Source: Lysobacterales bacterium CG_4_10_14_3_um_filter_64_11
GTDB taxonomy: Bacteria > Pseudomonadota > Gammaproteobacteria > Xanthomonadales > Xanthomonadaceae
Direction: 5' to 3'
Assembly (NCBI GenBank): GCA_002782905.1
Contig: PFJA01000181.1
Coordinates: 1 to 22,559, forward strand
Length of the DNA stretch: 22,559 nt
Shown here piece after piece: positions 1 through 6,779 of the stretch (positions within the stretch are counted from its first letter, which is position 1; every line of letters starts with the position of its first letter). A model generated the notes under the pieces. It made no database searches, was not told where the DNA came from, and was given only the letters and a program-made list of their open reading frames with translations. Made by a program: the position numbers and the translations under genes.

Positions 1-21
1 TTCGCCGGCACTGCGTGCCCC

Positions 22-105
22 GGGTTTCGCGCTGCGCGCTATAACCCAGGCTACATGGTGGTGCGATGATGTTGGTGTAACCCGGGACTGACGCTACGTG
101 CTGCC
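22..105. repeat. Palindromic intergenic repeat, degenerate
   Basis: Several short related blocks lie here. CCCGGGTT at about 20-27 is followed by a GCGC-rich stretch and then by AACCCAGG, giving an imperfect hairpin. A second AACCCGGG follows near 79-86. This resembles the GTAGCCTGGGTTAGCGC-type dispersed repeats common between genes in high-GC gammaproteobacteria. No open frame with plausible start signals was found in 1-132. Family membership is inferred from appearance only. Confidence 0.4.
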
Positions 106-132
106 ACGCAGCGACCGACGCAACAGGTCAGC

Positions 133-273
133 TCACTTTACCGGCGCAGCGGCGCTCGGGACATCGGACGACGCAGGCTCCACAGCGCCGGTCTTTTTCT
201 GGGCCTTGAGCGCTTTTTTCTTCTGCTTTTCCAGCTCGCGCCGGCGTTTCTCGAATTGGTAATTGGGTTTCAC
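133..273 (-). CDS. Small highly charged protein, 46 aa, function unknown
   Basis: A minus-strand frame opens with GTG at 271-273 and closes with TGA at 133-135. AAGGAA lies about 8 nt before the GTG and makes a good ribosome binding site. The product begins MKPNYQFEKRRRELEKQKKK: a short N-terminal segment, then a Lys/Arg/Glu-rich stretch (about residues 8-28) expected to form one amphipathic or coiled helix. It ends in an Ala/Pro/Ser-rich tail (29-46). The codons look like those of the neighbours. Short proteins of this style recur in Xanthomonadales from memory, but I know no function for them; the basic helix could bind nucleic acid or ribosomes. It is transcribed divergently from the aldehyde dehydrogenase at 365. 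A longer minus-strand frame running over the same bases in another register is judged to be a shadow. Confidence 0.68.
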   Translation of the reverse strand: MKPNYQFEKRRRELEKQKKKALKAQKKTGAVEPASSDVPSAAAPVK

Positions 274-352
274 GTGATGATTCCTTTGGCTCGGGTTGTG
301 TCCAGCCTAGCCGTTGTGCGCAACAACGCAAGCGATTGTCTGCCGCTGGCGC

Positions 353-358
353 TACACT
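353..358 (+). promoter_or_regulatory. Candidate -10 element of the aldehyde dehydrogenase (leaderless)
   Basis: TACACT ends exactly 7 nt before the A of the ATG at 365, so a normally spaced transcription start would fall on the start codon. No Shine-Dalgarno sequence lies in front of that ATG and no good -35 hexamer is visible. Confidence 0.4.
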
Positions 359-364
359 GGCGCC

Positions 365-1786
365 ATGAATACCCCTGCCCAAACCCCGATCAGCGAGTTG
401 CAGCCTACCTTGGCGCGGTTGCGTGCCGCCCAGCGTGACAAGGTTCCCGACCATGCCCAGCGCATGGACGATCTGGCGCGATTGCGCCGCGTGTTCAAGG
501 CTCGGCTGGAAGACATGGCGCGCGCTATCGCCGACGACTTCGGTCATCGCTCGCGTCACGAGACTCTGGTTTCCGATGGCATGACCGTGCTTGCCGAAAT
601 CGACGTGATGCGCCGCCATCTGCGCGAATGGATGCGTGCACAGCGGCGCCCGGTCGATGCCATGTTCCTGCCGGCGCGCGCCGAGGTGCGGATCCAGCCC
701 TTGGGCGTGGTCGGCATCATTTCGCCATGGAATTACCCGGTCAATCTGGCGTTGATGCCGCTGGTTACCGCGATCGCCGCCGGCAATCACGTTTATCTCA
801 AGCCGTCCGAACACACCCCGCGCAGCAGCGCATTTCTGCGCGATCTGCTGCGCGAGGTATTCCCCGAAGATCGCGTTGCTGTGGCCTTGGGGGGTAGCGA
901 GGTCGCCGCAGCGTTTGCCGGGCTTGCGTTCGATCATCTGCTGTTCACCGGTTCAACCCCGGTTGGCCGCAAGGTGATGGCGGCAGCGGCCGCCAATCTG
1001 ACCCCGGTCACCCTGGAACTGGGCGGCAAGTCACCGGCCATCATCGGCCCCGGCTACCCGTTGGCGAAAGCGGCAGCGCGCATCGCCGCCGGCAAGTTTC
1101 TCAACGCCGGGCAGACCTGCATCGCGCCCGATTACGTGCTGGTGGCCAAGGCCGAGCGTGATGGGTTCGTCGCTGCGCTGCGCCGCGAAGTGGCGGCGCG
1201 CTACCCGACGCTGGACGACAACCCCGATTACACCCGCATCGTCAACGAAGGCCAGTTTCGGCGCCTGCGCGGCTATCTCGATGAAGCGCGCGCACGCGGC
1301 CACCAGGTCATCGCGCTGGCACCGGTCGATCCGGCACGCGCCGAAGCCGAGCGCATCGTTCCGCCAACCGTGGTGCTCGACCCGGGCAACGACAGCGCGT
1401 TGCTGCACGACGAAATCTTTGGCCCGATCTTGCCGGTGATCGGCTATGGCCATTTCGACGAAGCGATCGCCTGCGTCAACGGCCACGACCGACCGCTGGC
1501 GTTGTACGTGTTCGACAATGATCGCGCGCGCGTCGAACAAGTGCTCGAACGCACCATCGCCGGCGGCGTCACCGTCAACGACACGGTGATGCACATCGCC
1601 CAGGCCAGCCTGCCCTTTGGCGGCATCGGCCCCAGCGGCATGGGCCACTACCACGGCCGTGACGGGTTCATGGCGTTCAGCAAGCAAAAACCGGTGTTCT
1701 ACCAGTCGCGCATCACCGGCATGGATTGGTTCAAACCGCCGTATCGCGGTTTCGCCGATCGCTTGGTAAAGTTCCTTACCCGCTGA
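365..1786 (+). CDS. Aldehyde dehydrogenase, coniferyl aldehyde dehydrogenase type
   Basis: A 473-residue NAD(P)-dependent aldehyde dehydrogenase that oxidises an aldehyde to its acid through a thiohemiacetal in the cytoplasm. The cofactor region has PWNYP with Asn123, then KPSEHTPRS near 146-154 and FTGSTPVGRK near 194-203. The general base lies in LELGGKSP (Glu218) and the nucleophile is Cys252 in NAGQTC. The length and the NAGQTCIAPDYVL wording match the coniferyl aldehyde dehydrogenase (CalB-like) branch, so aromatic or long-chain aldehydes are plausible substrates; this is inference. I chose the ATG at 365 because the family begins close to here and the earlier in-frame ATG at 314 adds 17 unlikely residues. 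The start lacks a Shine-Dalgarno sequence and may be leaderless. Its 3' end overlaps the convergent patatin gene by 11 bp. Confidence 0.9.
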   Translation: MNTPAQTPISELQPTLARLRAAQRDKVPDHAQRMDDLARLRRVFKARLEDMARAIADDFGHRSRHETLVSDGMTVLAEIDVMRRHLREWMRAQRRPVDAMFLPARAEVRIQPLGVVGIISPWNYPVNLALMPLVTAIAAGNHVYLKPSEHTPRSSAFLRDLLREVFPEDRVAVALGGSEVAAAFAGLAFDHLLFTGSTPVGRKVMAAAAANLTPVTLELGGKSPAIIGPGYPLAKAAARIAAGKFLNAGQTCIAPDYVLVAKAERDGFVAALRREVAARYPTLDDNPDYTRIVNEGQFRRLRGYLDEARARGHQVIALAPVDPARAEAERIVPPTVVLDPGNDSALLHDEIFGPILPVIGYGHFDEAIACVNGHDRPLALYVFDNDRARVEQVLERTIAGGVTVNDTVMHIAQASLPFGGIGPSGMGHYHGRDGFMAFSKQKPVFYQSRITGMDWFKPPYRGFADRLVKFLTR

Positions 1787-3599
1787 CCGATGCGTGCTGT
1801 GCTGCGCGCAGGCGTTCGATCAGCTCGGGCTCGTTGTGCAAGTGTTCCAGCGTGTAGCGATAGCCCAGTTCCACGGCGTGGTCGAAGCGCTTCCAGGCGA
1901 GCAGGTCGATGCTCGCCAGCGGCGGTTGCAACACCACGTTGCTGAGCCGTCGCTGCTGCCGCACGGCGGCGTCGGAACTGACCATGCCGGCGCGCAACAG
2001 CAATGCGCCGAGGCCGGGGCGGCGGTGCCGGCCCCACAGTTCGGGCAACACCTGCCACCACGGTGGCGTCCAGGCTTCCTGCAAATCGCTGACCATGCGG
2101 AAATTGCCACCGACATCGACCGCCACGATTGGGCCAACCATGCGCCGCCGCATTTCAGCGACCGGCAGATTGTCGATTACACCGCCGTCGACCAGCACAT
2201 GGCCGTCATGAAATACCGGCGGCAACAGGCCGGGAATGGCGCAACTGGCGCGCAGCGCCCGCCACAGCGGGCCGGAGCCGTGCACGCACAAGCGACCCTC
2301 GGTGAGGTCGGATGACACGCAGAAAAACGGAATCGGCAGGTCTTCGATCTCGCTGTCGCCATGTGCGCCACGCAGCAGGCTGGCCACCTTGAAGCCGCGC
2401 CGCAGCGCCACCAGTGGCACGGTCCAGTCGGACAGTGGGTTGGAGCGCACAAAACCACGCCGGTAGATCAGCAACGCTCGTGCCGGTGACCAGTCGGCCG
2501 CGATTCCGGCGGCCATGATCGCGCCGATGCTGGCACCTCCGACGTAATCGATTTCCAGCCCGGCCTCGCGCAGTGCCCGCACCACGCCGATGTGGGCAAA
2601 GCCGCGCGCGCCACCCCCCGACAGCACCAAACCCAGCGCGCGCCCCTGCAAGCGCCGCACCATGCGCGCGATATCAGCATCGTTGCGGATGTGATGCTGA
2701 TCGCGGGCATGCGGAAAAGCGCTTCGCCACGGCCGGGTGACACCGGCGGGTGGTTGGCCGCGATGCAGCAACACCAGGTGTTGCGGCAGGTGCTGACCGG
2801 TGGCGCAGGTTGGCCACAATTCGTGCCGCGTTTCGGGGGTGCGTTCGGCGTCGGCGACGATCAGCACCCAGTCGCTCTGACGCTGACAGCGTTCGCGCCA
2901 CTGCGCGTCGTCGTTGCCAACGTAGAGCAGGTTGGGGGCACGCGATTCGCGCTCGGAAAACCAGCCGGCGCCCTGCCGACTGGCCTGATCCTGAGTCACC
3001 AGCAGCAGATCCGGATCAAGCCCCATGGCCCGCGCCATGCGCCGCGCCAGGGCGATCACATCGACCCCGCGATGCGCCGGCAGCAGGGCAAAGCAGCGCG
3101 GCAAGACCGGCCGCTCGCGGCTGCTCGAAGAGCCGCGCAAGGCGAGCTTGGCCATCTCATGCATGGCCAGCGGGTGCGCGCTGAGCAGCTGCTCATAACC
3201 GGCGCGCGGCAGGCACAGCAATTCGCTGTCGCGCATCACCCGAACCGTGGTCGTGCGTGGCTCATCGGCCATCAAGGCGTACTCGCCGACGGTACCGCCG
3301 GGTTCGATGCAGCCCAGTGAGTGTGCGTTGCCGTCGCCATCGACACGGCTCACCGTCAGCCGGCCGTGCAGCAACACGTAAAGTGCATCGGGTGGGCCGC
3401 CCTGCACGAACAGCACCGAGCCGGCCGCCATCGACAGCCATTGCATCTGTTCGATCAGCGCGCTGCGCAGGGCATAGCCGAGACTGGCGAACAGCGGCAG
3501 TTTGGCCAGTCGCTCCAGCAGCGCAATCAGTATCGTGCGCTGGTCGGCACCGATATCGTGCCACAGTGCCTGCAATGGCCCGGCGGTCGGTTCAGTCAT
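1776..3599 (-). CDS. Patatin-like phospholipase with N-terminal cyclic-nucleotide-binding domain
   Basis: A 607-residue protein of the NTE/RssA-like lysophospholipase group. Residues about 36-140 form a cNMP-binding beta-roll (LFASLGYALRSALIEQM, GGTVGEYALM, ADEPRTTTVRV). A linker region of about 160-315 follows. The patatin domain runs from about 320 to 600, with the oxyanion loop GGGARG (328-333), nucleophile elbow GASIG (Ser357) and DGG (Asp471) completing the Ser/Asp dyad. No signal peptide is seen, so it is probably cytoplasmic or peripheral on the inner membrane, hydrolysing lysophospholipids or fatty esters. Whether the roll binds a nucleotide cannot be decided from sequence; many such domains are degenerate. 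I took the ATG at 3599; a TTG at 3620 would add 7 residues but has no better ribosome site. It is divergent from prlC across 50 bp. Confidence 0.9.
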   Translation of the reverse strand: MTEPTAGPLQALWHDIGADQRTILIALLERLAKLPLFASLGYALRSALIEQMQWLSMAAGSVLFVQGGPPDALYVLLHGRLTVSRVDGDGNAHSLGCIEPGGTVGEYALMADEPRTTTVRVMRDSELLCLPRAGYEQLLSAHPLAMHEMAKLALRGSSSSRERPVLPRCFALLPAHRGVDVIALARRMARAMGLDPDLLLVTQDQASRQGAGWFSERESRAPNLLYVGNDDAQWRERCQRQSDWVLIVADAERTPETRHELWPTCATGQHLPQHLVLLHRGQPPAGVTRPWRSAFPHARDQHHIRNDADIARMVRRLQGRALGLVLSGGGARGFAHIGVVRALREAGLEIDYVGGASIGAIMAAGIAADWSPARALLIYRRGFVRSNPLSDWTVPLVALRRGFKVASLLRGAHGDSEIEDLPIPFFCVSSDLTEGRLCVHGSGPLWRALRASCAIPGLLPPVFHDGHVLVDGGVIDNLPVAEMRRRMVGPIVAVDVGGNFRMVSDLQEAWTPPWWQVLPELWGRHRRPGLGALLLRAGMVSSDAAVRQQRRLSNVVLQPPLASIDLLAWKRFDHAVELGYRYTLEHLHNEPELIERLRAAQHASVSG

Positions 3600-3649
3600 G
3601 GCGTGTCCCGGTGCTTGCAATCCCTGTCAATGGTCGCCACCTTGTGAGG

Positions 3650-5707
3650 ATGAACACCACCGCCAACCCCTTGCTCGCAGCGAGCGAACTCCCCGCCTTC
3701 GGCCAGATTAGCGCCGAACACATCAAACCCGCCATCGACGCGATTCTCGACCGATACCGAACCGCGGTTGCGCAGCTGTGCGCCGACCCACAGGCGCGCG
3801 ATTTCGAGCGTCTGCTGGCACCGCTGGAGCGGCTCGAAGAGCAGTTGGGTCGAGCCTTCGCGCCGGTTTCGCATTTGCATGGGGTCAAGGATAGCCCCGA
3901 ACTGCGCGAAGCCTACGCACAGGCGCTGGCAAAGATCACCCAGTTCCACACCGATCTGGGCCAGAACCGCGCGCTGTACGAGGCGGTGCAGGCGGTGCAC
4001 GACGCACCGTCGTTTGCGCGTCTGGATCGGCCGCAGCACACCCTGGTGCAGGATGCTCTGCGTGATTTTCGTCGGTCCGGCGTGGCGCTGGAAGAGCCGG
4101 CACGGTCGCGCTTTGCGCAAATTCAAAATACCCTGTCGCGGTTGGAAACCGCGTTCGAGGAAGCCGTGCTCGATGCCACCGACCGTTGGCACAAGCCGCT
4201 GGCGGCGAGCGAATTGTCGGGCTTGCCCGAATCGGCGCTGGCCATGCTGGCGCAGGCGGCTGCCGAGCACGATCTGCCGGGCCATGCCGCCACGCTCAAG
4301 GGGCCGGTGGTGCAGGCGATCCTGATGTACGCCGATGATCGTGCACTGCGCGCCGAGGTCTACCGCGCCTACAACACCCGCGCCTCCGATCAAGGCCCGA
4401 GCGCCGGGCAACACGATAATTCGGAAAACATCGAGCAGATCATGGCGCTGCGCCATGAAGCGGCACAGTTGCTGGATTTCGCCAGCGCCGCGCACCTGTC
4501 GGTATCCGACAAAATGGCCAGTACGCCCGCCCGTGTATTGCAATTCCTGCGTGATCTGGCGGTGCGCGCCAAGCCCGTCGCCGAGCGCGAACTGGCCGAG
4601 CTGGCGGCCTATGCGGCCAGCGCGTTGGGCATCGTCACACTGGCACCGTGGGACGTGGCGTATGCCGCGGAAAAATTGCGCGAGCAGCGCTTCGCGTTTT
4701 CCGAGGAGGAAATCAAACCCTATTTTCCGCTGCCCGCCGTGCTCGACGGCTTGCTTGGCATCGCCAGCGAGCTGTTCAACCTGCGTTTTCGGCTGCGCGA
4801 CGGGGTACCGAGCTGGCACCCGGACGTGCGTTATTACGACGTGCTTGATGCCGATGGCAACCTGCTGGCCGGGTTCTACCTGGATCTTTACGCGCGCGCC
4901 AGCAAGCGCGGCGGCGCGTGGATGGATGTTTGCCGTGCGCGCCTGCGGCATGAGGGCACGTTGCAGCATCCGGTGGCCTTTCTCACCTGCAACTTTGCGC
5001 CGCCGCATGGCGAGCGGCCAGCGCTGCTGACCCACGACGATGTGCTGACCTTGTTCCATGAGTTTGGCCACGGCCTGCACCACATGCTCACCGAAGTGGA
5101 CTGGCCGGGCGTCGGCGGCATTTCCGGTGTGGAATGGGATGCGGTGGAATTGCCCAGCCAGTTCATGGAAAACTTCGGCTGGCAACGCGCCGCACTGGAT
5201 CGCTTCGCCCGCCACTACCAAACCGGCGCGCCGCTGCCGGCGGAATTGTTCGCCAAGATGACCGCCGCCAGGCACTACCATGCTGGCCTGTTTCTGGTGC
5301 GGCAACTGGAATACGCGCTGTTCGATTTCCGCCTGCACCTGGCGTTCGACCCAACTGCTGGCGCACAGGTGCTGGCGGTGCTCGATTCGGTGCGGCGCGA
5401 AGTGGCGGTGTTGCAACCGCCGTCGTGGCATCGTTTTCCGCATGCGTTCACGCATGTATTTTCCGGCGGCTACGCCGCCGGTTATTACAGCTACCTGTGG
5501 GCGGAAGTGCTCAGCGCCGACGCGTTTGCGGCATTCGAGGAGGCTGGCATTTTTGATCGCGACACCGGTGCGCGTTACCGCCGCGAGATTCTCGCGGTTG
5601 GCGGCTCGCGCCCGGCACTGGAGAGTTTTATCGCGTTTCGCGGCCGCGAACCGGAACCAGCGGCATTGCTGCGCAGTTACGGGTTGGCGGTGCAGGCGGC
5701 TCGGTAA
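3650..5707 (+). CDS. prlC: Oligopeptidase A, M3 family zinc metallopeptidase
   Basis: A 685-residue cytoplasmic M3A peptidase that degrades oligopeptides, including cleaved signal peptides. The start, MNTTANPLLAASELPAF, lines up with the NPLL...ELP.F opening of E. coli OpdA, and the length is close to that enzyme. The zinc site is HEFGH at 470-474 (ligands His470 and His474, base Glu471), with Glu500 in DAVELPSQFMENF as the expected third ligand. The translation start is odd: GAGG sits directly against the ATG with no spacer, so it cannot act as a normal Shine-Dalgarno sequence. An in-frame GTG lies two codons earlier, at 3644. The last ~136 bp recur at 6621-6756, and this copy ends with VQAAR where the second copy stops after GLAV. 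Part of the present C-terminus may therefore have been brought in with an inserted segment. Confidence 0.95.
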   Translation: MNTTANPLLAASELPAFGQISAEHIKPAIDAILDRYRTAVAQLCADPQARDFERLLAPLERLEEQLGRAFAPVSHLHGVKDSPELREAYAQALAKITQFHTDLGQNRALYEAVQAVHDAPSFARLDRPQHTLVQDALRDFRRSGVALEEPARSRFAQIQNTLSRLETAFEEAVLDATDRWHKPLAASELSGLPESALAMLAQAAAEHDLPGHAATLKGPVVQAILMYADDRALRAEVYRAYNTRASDQGPSAGQHDNSENIEQIMALRHEAAQLLDFASAAHLSVSDKMASTPARVLQFLRDLAVRAKPVAERELAELAAYAASALGIVTLAPWDVAYAAEKLREQRFAFSEEEIKPYFPLPAVLDGLLGIASELFNLRFRLRDGVPSWHPDVRYYDVLDADGNLLAGFYLDLYARASKRGGAWMDVCRARLRHEGTLQHPVAFLTCNFAPPHGERPALLTHDDVLTLFHEFGHGLHHMLTEVDWPGVGGISGVEWDAVELPSQFMENFGWQRAALDRFARHYQTGAPLPAELFAKMTAARHYHAGLFLVRQLEYALFDFRLHLAFDPTAGAQVLAVLDSVRREVAVLQPPSWHRFPHAFTHVFSGGYAAGYYSYLWAEVLSADAFAAFEEAGIFDRDTGARYRREILAVGGSRPALESFIAFRGREPEPAALLRSYGLAVQAAR
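5561..5696 (+). repeat. prlC 3'-end direct repeat, copy A
   Basis: This 136-bp block encodes about the last 45 residues of PrlC before its VQAAR tail. It aligns without gaps to 6621-6756 at 126 of 136 positions (offset 1060). The ten differences are at 5563, 5569, 5572, 5609, 5617, 5624, 5626, 5659, 5665 and 5693. Five are silent, four change three residues, and the last turns Gln into a stop in copy B. Confidence 0.95.
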
Positions 5708-6025
5708 AAGCATTGGTCCGCAAAGGACGCGAAGTTCGCAAACGAAAGACCGGCGCATAGCGCGGCAGGGGCGCAATGTTCTCAACTTAACGCGACCCTT
5801 GCGCCGATGCTCCGAACGTGAGCCGACCCGCTTTTCGGAACGTCATCGCGAGCGCCGAAGGCGCGTGGCGATCCATGCCATACACTCGCGAAAGCCACCC
5901 GTAGTGCCGCCGTGAGCCGATTCGCCCATGGATTGCTTCGCTACGCGCGCAATGACGCCGGATGGTGCTTGTTCACCGTTTCCCTGTCGCGGTGTCCGAA
6001 CTGCCTGGCCACGGCAAAAATCGCT
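5708..6025. other. Non-coding junction downstream of prlC
   Basis: No supported gene lies here. The first ~90 bp hold a GCAAAGGACGCGAAGTTCGCAAA-like stretch (about 5719-5740) of the kind found in dispersed intergenic repeats. The rest is dominated by the inverted repeat at 5841-5957. No convincing terminator with a T-run follows prlC on the plus strand. Confidence 0.5.
5841..5957. repeat. Dispersed imperfect inverted repeat, copy 1
   Basis: The left arm at 5841-5877 (CGTCATCGCGAGCGCCGAAG through ATCCATG) is matched in reverse complement by the right arm at 5927-5957 (CATGGATTGCTTCG through AATGACG). About 50 bp lie between them. The arms resemble the widespread CGTCATTGCGAG...GCAATCCATGG repeats of proteobacterial genomes. 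A related, more eroded copy lies at 15591-15671. Confidence 0.75.
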
Positions 6026-6220
6026 TCATTCAATTCGCTTGCGATTCACATTGGCAAGTTCCAATGCCGTCTCCCACTTGGCTTCCAACCGCGTGATCCG
6101 GCGGTCGTGCGCACGCAGCTCGACAGACAATCCTTTTAACGTTTCACCTGCACGCTTCACATCATCGGTCAATTCAAGCGCGTCTCTCACCGCATCGAAT
6201 GCATCGTTGAGAACACTCAT
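6026..6220 (-). CDS. Possible separate 64-aa product from an internal start in the ribbon-helix-helix gene
   Basis: An in-frame ATG at 6218-6220 is preceded by GCGGGGGA, a strong Shine-Dalgarno sequence with about 6 nt spacing, better than the site in front of the full-length start. The product would begin MSVLNDAFDAVRDALELTDD and be wholly helical, ending in a coiled-coil-like HDRRITRLEAKW segment. The Cys/Gly-rich joint just before it looks like a former intergenic spacer read through. Either two small genes fused by losing a stop codon, or one frame gives a long and a short product. Only the sequence signals support this. Confidence 0.45.
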   Translation of the reverse strand: MSVLNDAFDAVRDALELTDDVKRAGETLKGLSVELRAHDRRITRLEAKWETALELANVNRKRIE

Positions 6221-6505
6221 GCCTGTTCCCCCGCAGTCGTTTCGCGGTTGGCACGCTTGGCTCGCAAACGCAGCCAGTACGTCATGGGCTTCCTTCAAGC
6301 CGCCGCGCAACGAGCTGCGCGCATCGCTTATCTTCTTGCGCAGTTCAACGGTCAGTTTGGCCAATCGTGCTTCGTCATCGCTGGGGCGGCGCTCGCAACG
6401 CGAACGCACCAGTTCGGCAACATTGACGCCCTCGCGTTTGGCTTCTTTGCCGAGGAACGCTTTGAACGCTGGCGTTGTGAGAAGTTGTAGCCGTTCGGCC
6501 TTCAT
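6026..6505 (-). CDS. Ribbon-helix-helix-like DNA-binding protein, 159 aa, possibly two fused products
   Basis: The N-terminus fits a ribbon-helix-helix fold: a strand (RLQLLTT, residues 5-11), a helix (PAFKAFLGKEAKR, 12-24), a GVN turn and a second helix (VAELVRSRCE, 29-38). A long helical region follows (about 44-80), then a Cys/Gly-rich joint (QACQPRNDCGGTG), then a second helical part from Met96 ending in HDRRITRLEAKWETALELAN, likely coiled coil. GAAGG about 11 nt before the ATG serves as ribosome site. Codon choice differs from the neighbours (CTA, ACA, ATA, AGA, TTA, GGA and TCT all occur), which suggests transfer. A perfect palindrome lies 16 bp ahead of the start, so autoregulation is likely by analogy with other ribbon-helix-helix repressors. 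It resembles accessory or plasmid-type genes from memory, but no exact function is known. It lies between the two copies of the prlC end. Confidence 0.75.
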   Translation of the reverse strand: MKAERLQLLTTPAFKAFLGKEAKREGVNVAELVRSRCERRPSDDEARLAKLTVELRKKISDARSSLRGGLKEAHDVLAAFASQACQPRNDCGGTGMSVLNDAFDAVRDALELTDDVKRAGETLKGLSVELRAHDRRITRLEAKWETALELANVNRKRIE

Positions 6506-6521
6506 GGGGCAGTGCCTTCAT

Positions 6522-6541
6522 AGCATGCTCATGAGCATGCT
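6522..6541. promoter_or_regulatory. Perfect 20-bp palindrome, probable operator of the ribbon-helix-helix gene
   Basis: AGCATGCTCATGAGCATGCT is identical to its reverse complement. It is built from two copies of the self-palindromic octamer AGCATGCT separated by CATG. It lies 16 bp before the ATG of the minus-strand gene, overlapping the expected promoter and next to the ribosome site. Two palindromic half-operators in tandem suit two dimers of a ribbon-helix-helix repressor. Binding by the adjacent product is inferred. Confidence 0.6.
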
Positions 6542-6593
6542 GATACCGAAGCAGCCGGCGGGCCAAGGTGCCGTGTCGCAAAGGCGAAAACGG

Positions 6594-6608
6594 CGCCCTT
6601 TCAGGGCG
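6594..6608. other. Short stem-loop upstream of the ribbon-helix-helix gene
   Basis: CGCCCT and AGGGCG form a 6-bp stem with a 3-nt loop. Read on the minus strand it is followed by a short T-rich stretch (GTTTTCG), so it could be a weak terminator or attenuator. It may equally be part of an intergenic repeat. Confidence 0.25.
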
Positions 6609-6620
6609 AAGCGTGGCCGC

Positions 6621-6755
6621 GAAACCGGCGCCCGTTACCGCCGCGAGATTCTCGCGGTTGGCGGCTCGTGCCCGGCGCTGGAGCGATTTATCGCGTTTCG
6701 CGGCCGCGAACCGGAACCGGCGGCGTTGCTGCGCAGTTACGGGTTGGCGGTGTAG
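6621..6755 (+). pseudogene. prlC: Second copy of the prlC 3' end (fragment, copy B)
   Basis: This reads in frame as RETGARYRREILAVGGS through LLRSYGLAV and then a TAG at 6753-6755, so it is an intact C-terminus without a gene in front. It matches 5561-5696 at 126 of 136 bases. Most codon differences are silent, the pattern expected from two functional prlC alleles that diverged before coming together rather than from decay after a local duplication. It ends 24 bp from the stop of the next, convergent gene, a natural place for the original end of prlC. Confidence 0.85.
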
Positions 6756-6779
6756 GTCATCTGCGTTGATTGCCGCAAA

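Larger units (their letters stand above)
5561..6620. mobile_element. Putative small integrated element or remnant in the 3' end of prlC
   Basis: The span from the start of one prlC-end repeat to the start of the next is 1060 bp. It holds copy A, a dispersed inverted repeat, a minus-strand ribbon-helix-helix-like gene and a 20-bp palindrome. This is the layout left when an element integrates by recombination into the 3' end of a gene and supplies a replacement end. Copy B lies only 24 bp from the stop codon of the next chromosomal gene, so it is probably the original prlC terminus. No integrase or transposase is present, so this would be a remnant or a non-autonomous unit. A plain recombination between diverged prlC alleles is the main alternative. 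Confidence 0.4.

Noticed and set aside
3596..5785. Very long minus-strand open frame opposite prlC
   Set aside because: It lies antisense to a clear M3 peptidase with an intact active site; its product is Gln/Arg/His-rich and featureless, as expected for the complement of high-GC coding DNA.
6375..6581. Minus-strand frame overlapping the start of the ribbon-helix-helix gene and reading through the palindrome
   Set aside because: Different register from the supported gene, no ribosome site and a low-quality product. A protein reading through the palindrome is less likely than an operator.
5928..6755. 275-residue plus-strand frame ending in the second prlC 3' end
   Set aside because: Only the last ~45 residues resemble a protein. 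The rest is antisense to the ribbon-helix-helix gene or repeat DNA, so it is a gene fragment behind an accidental open frame.
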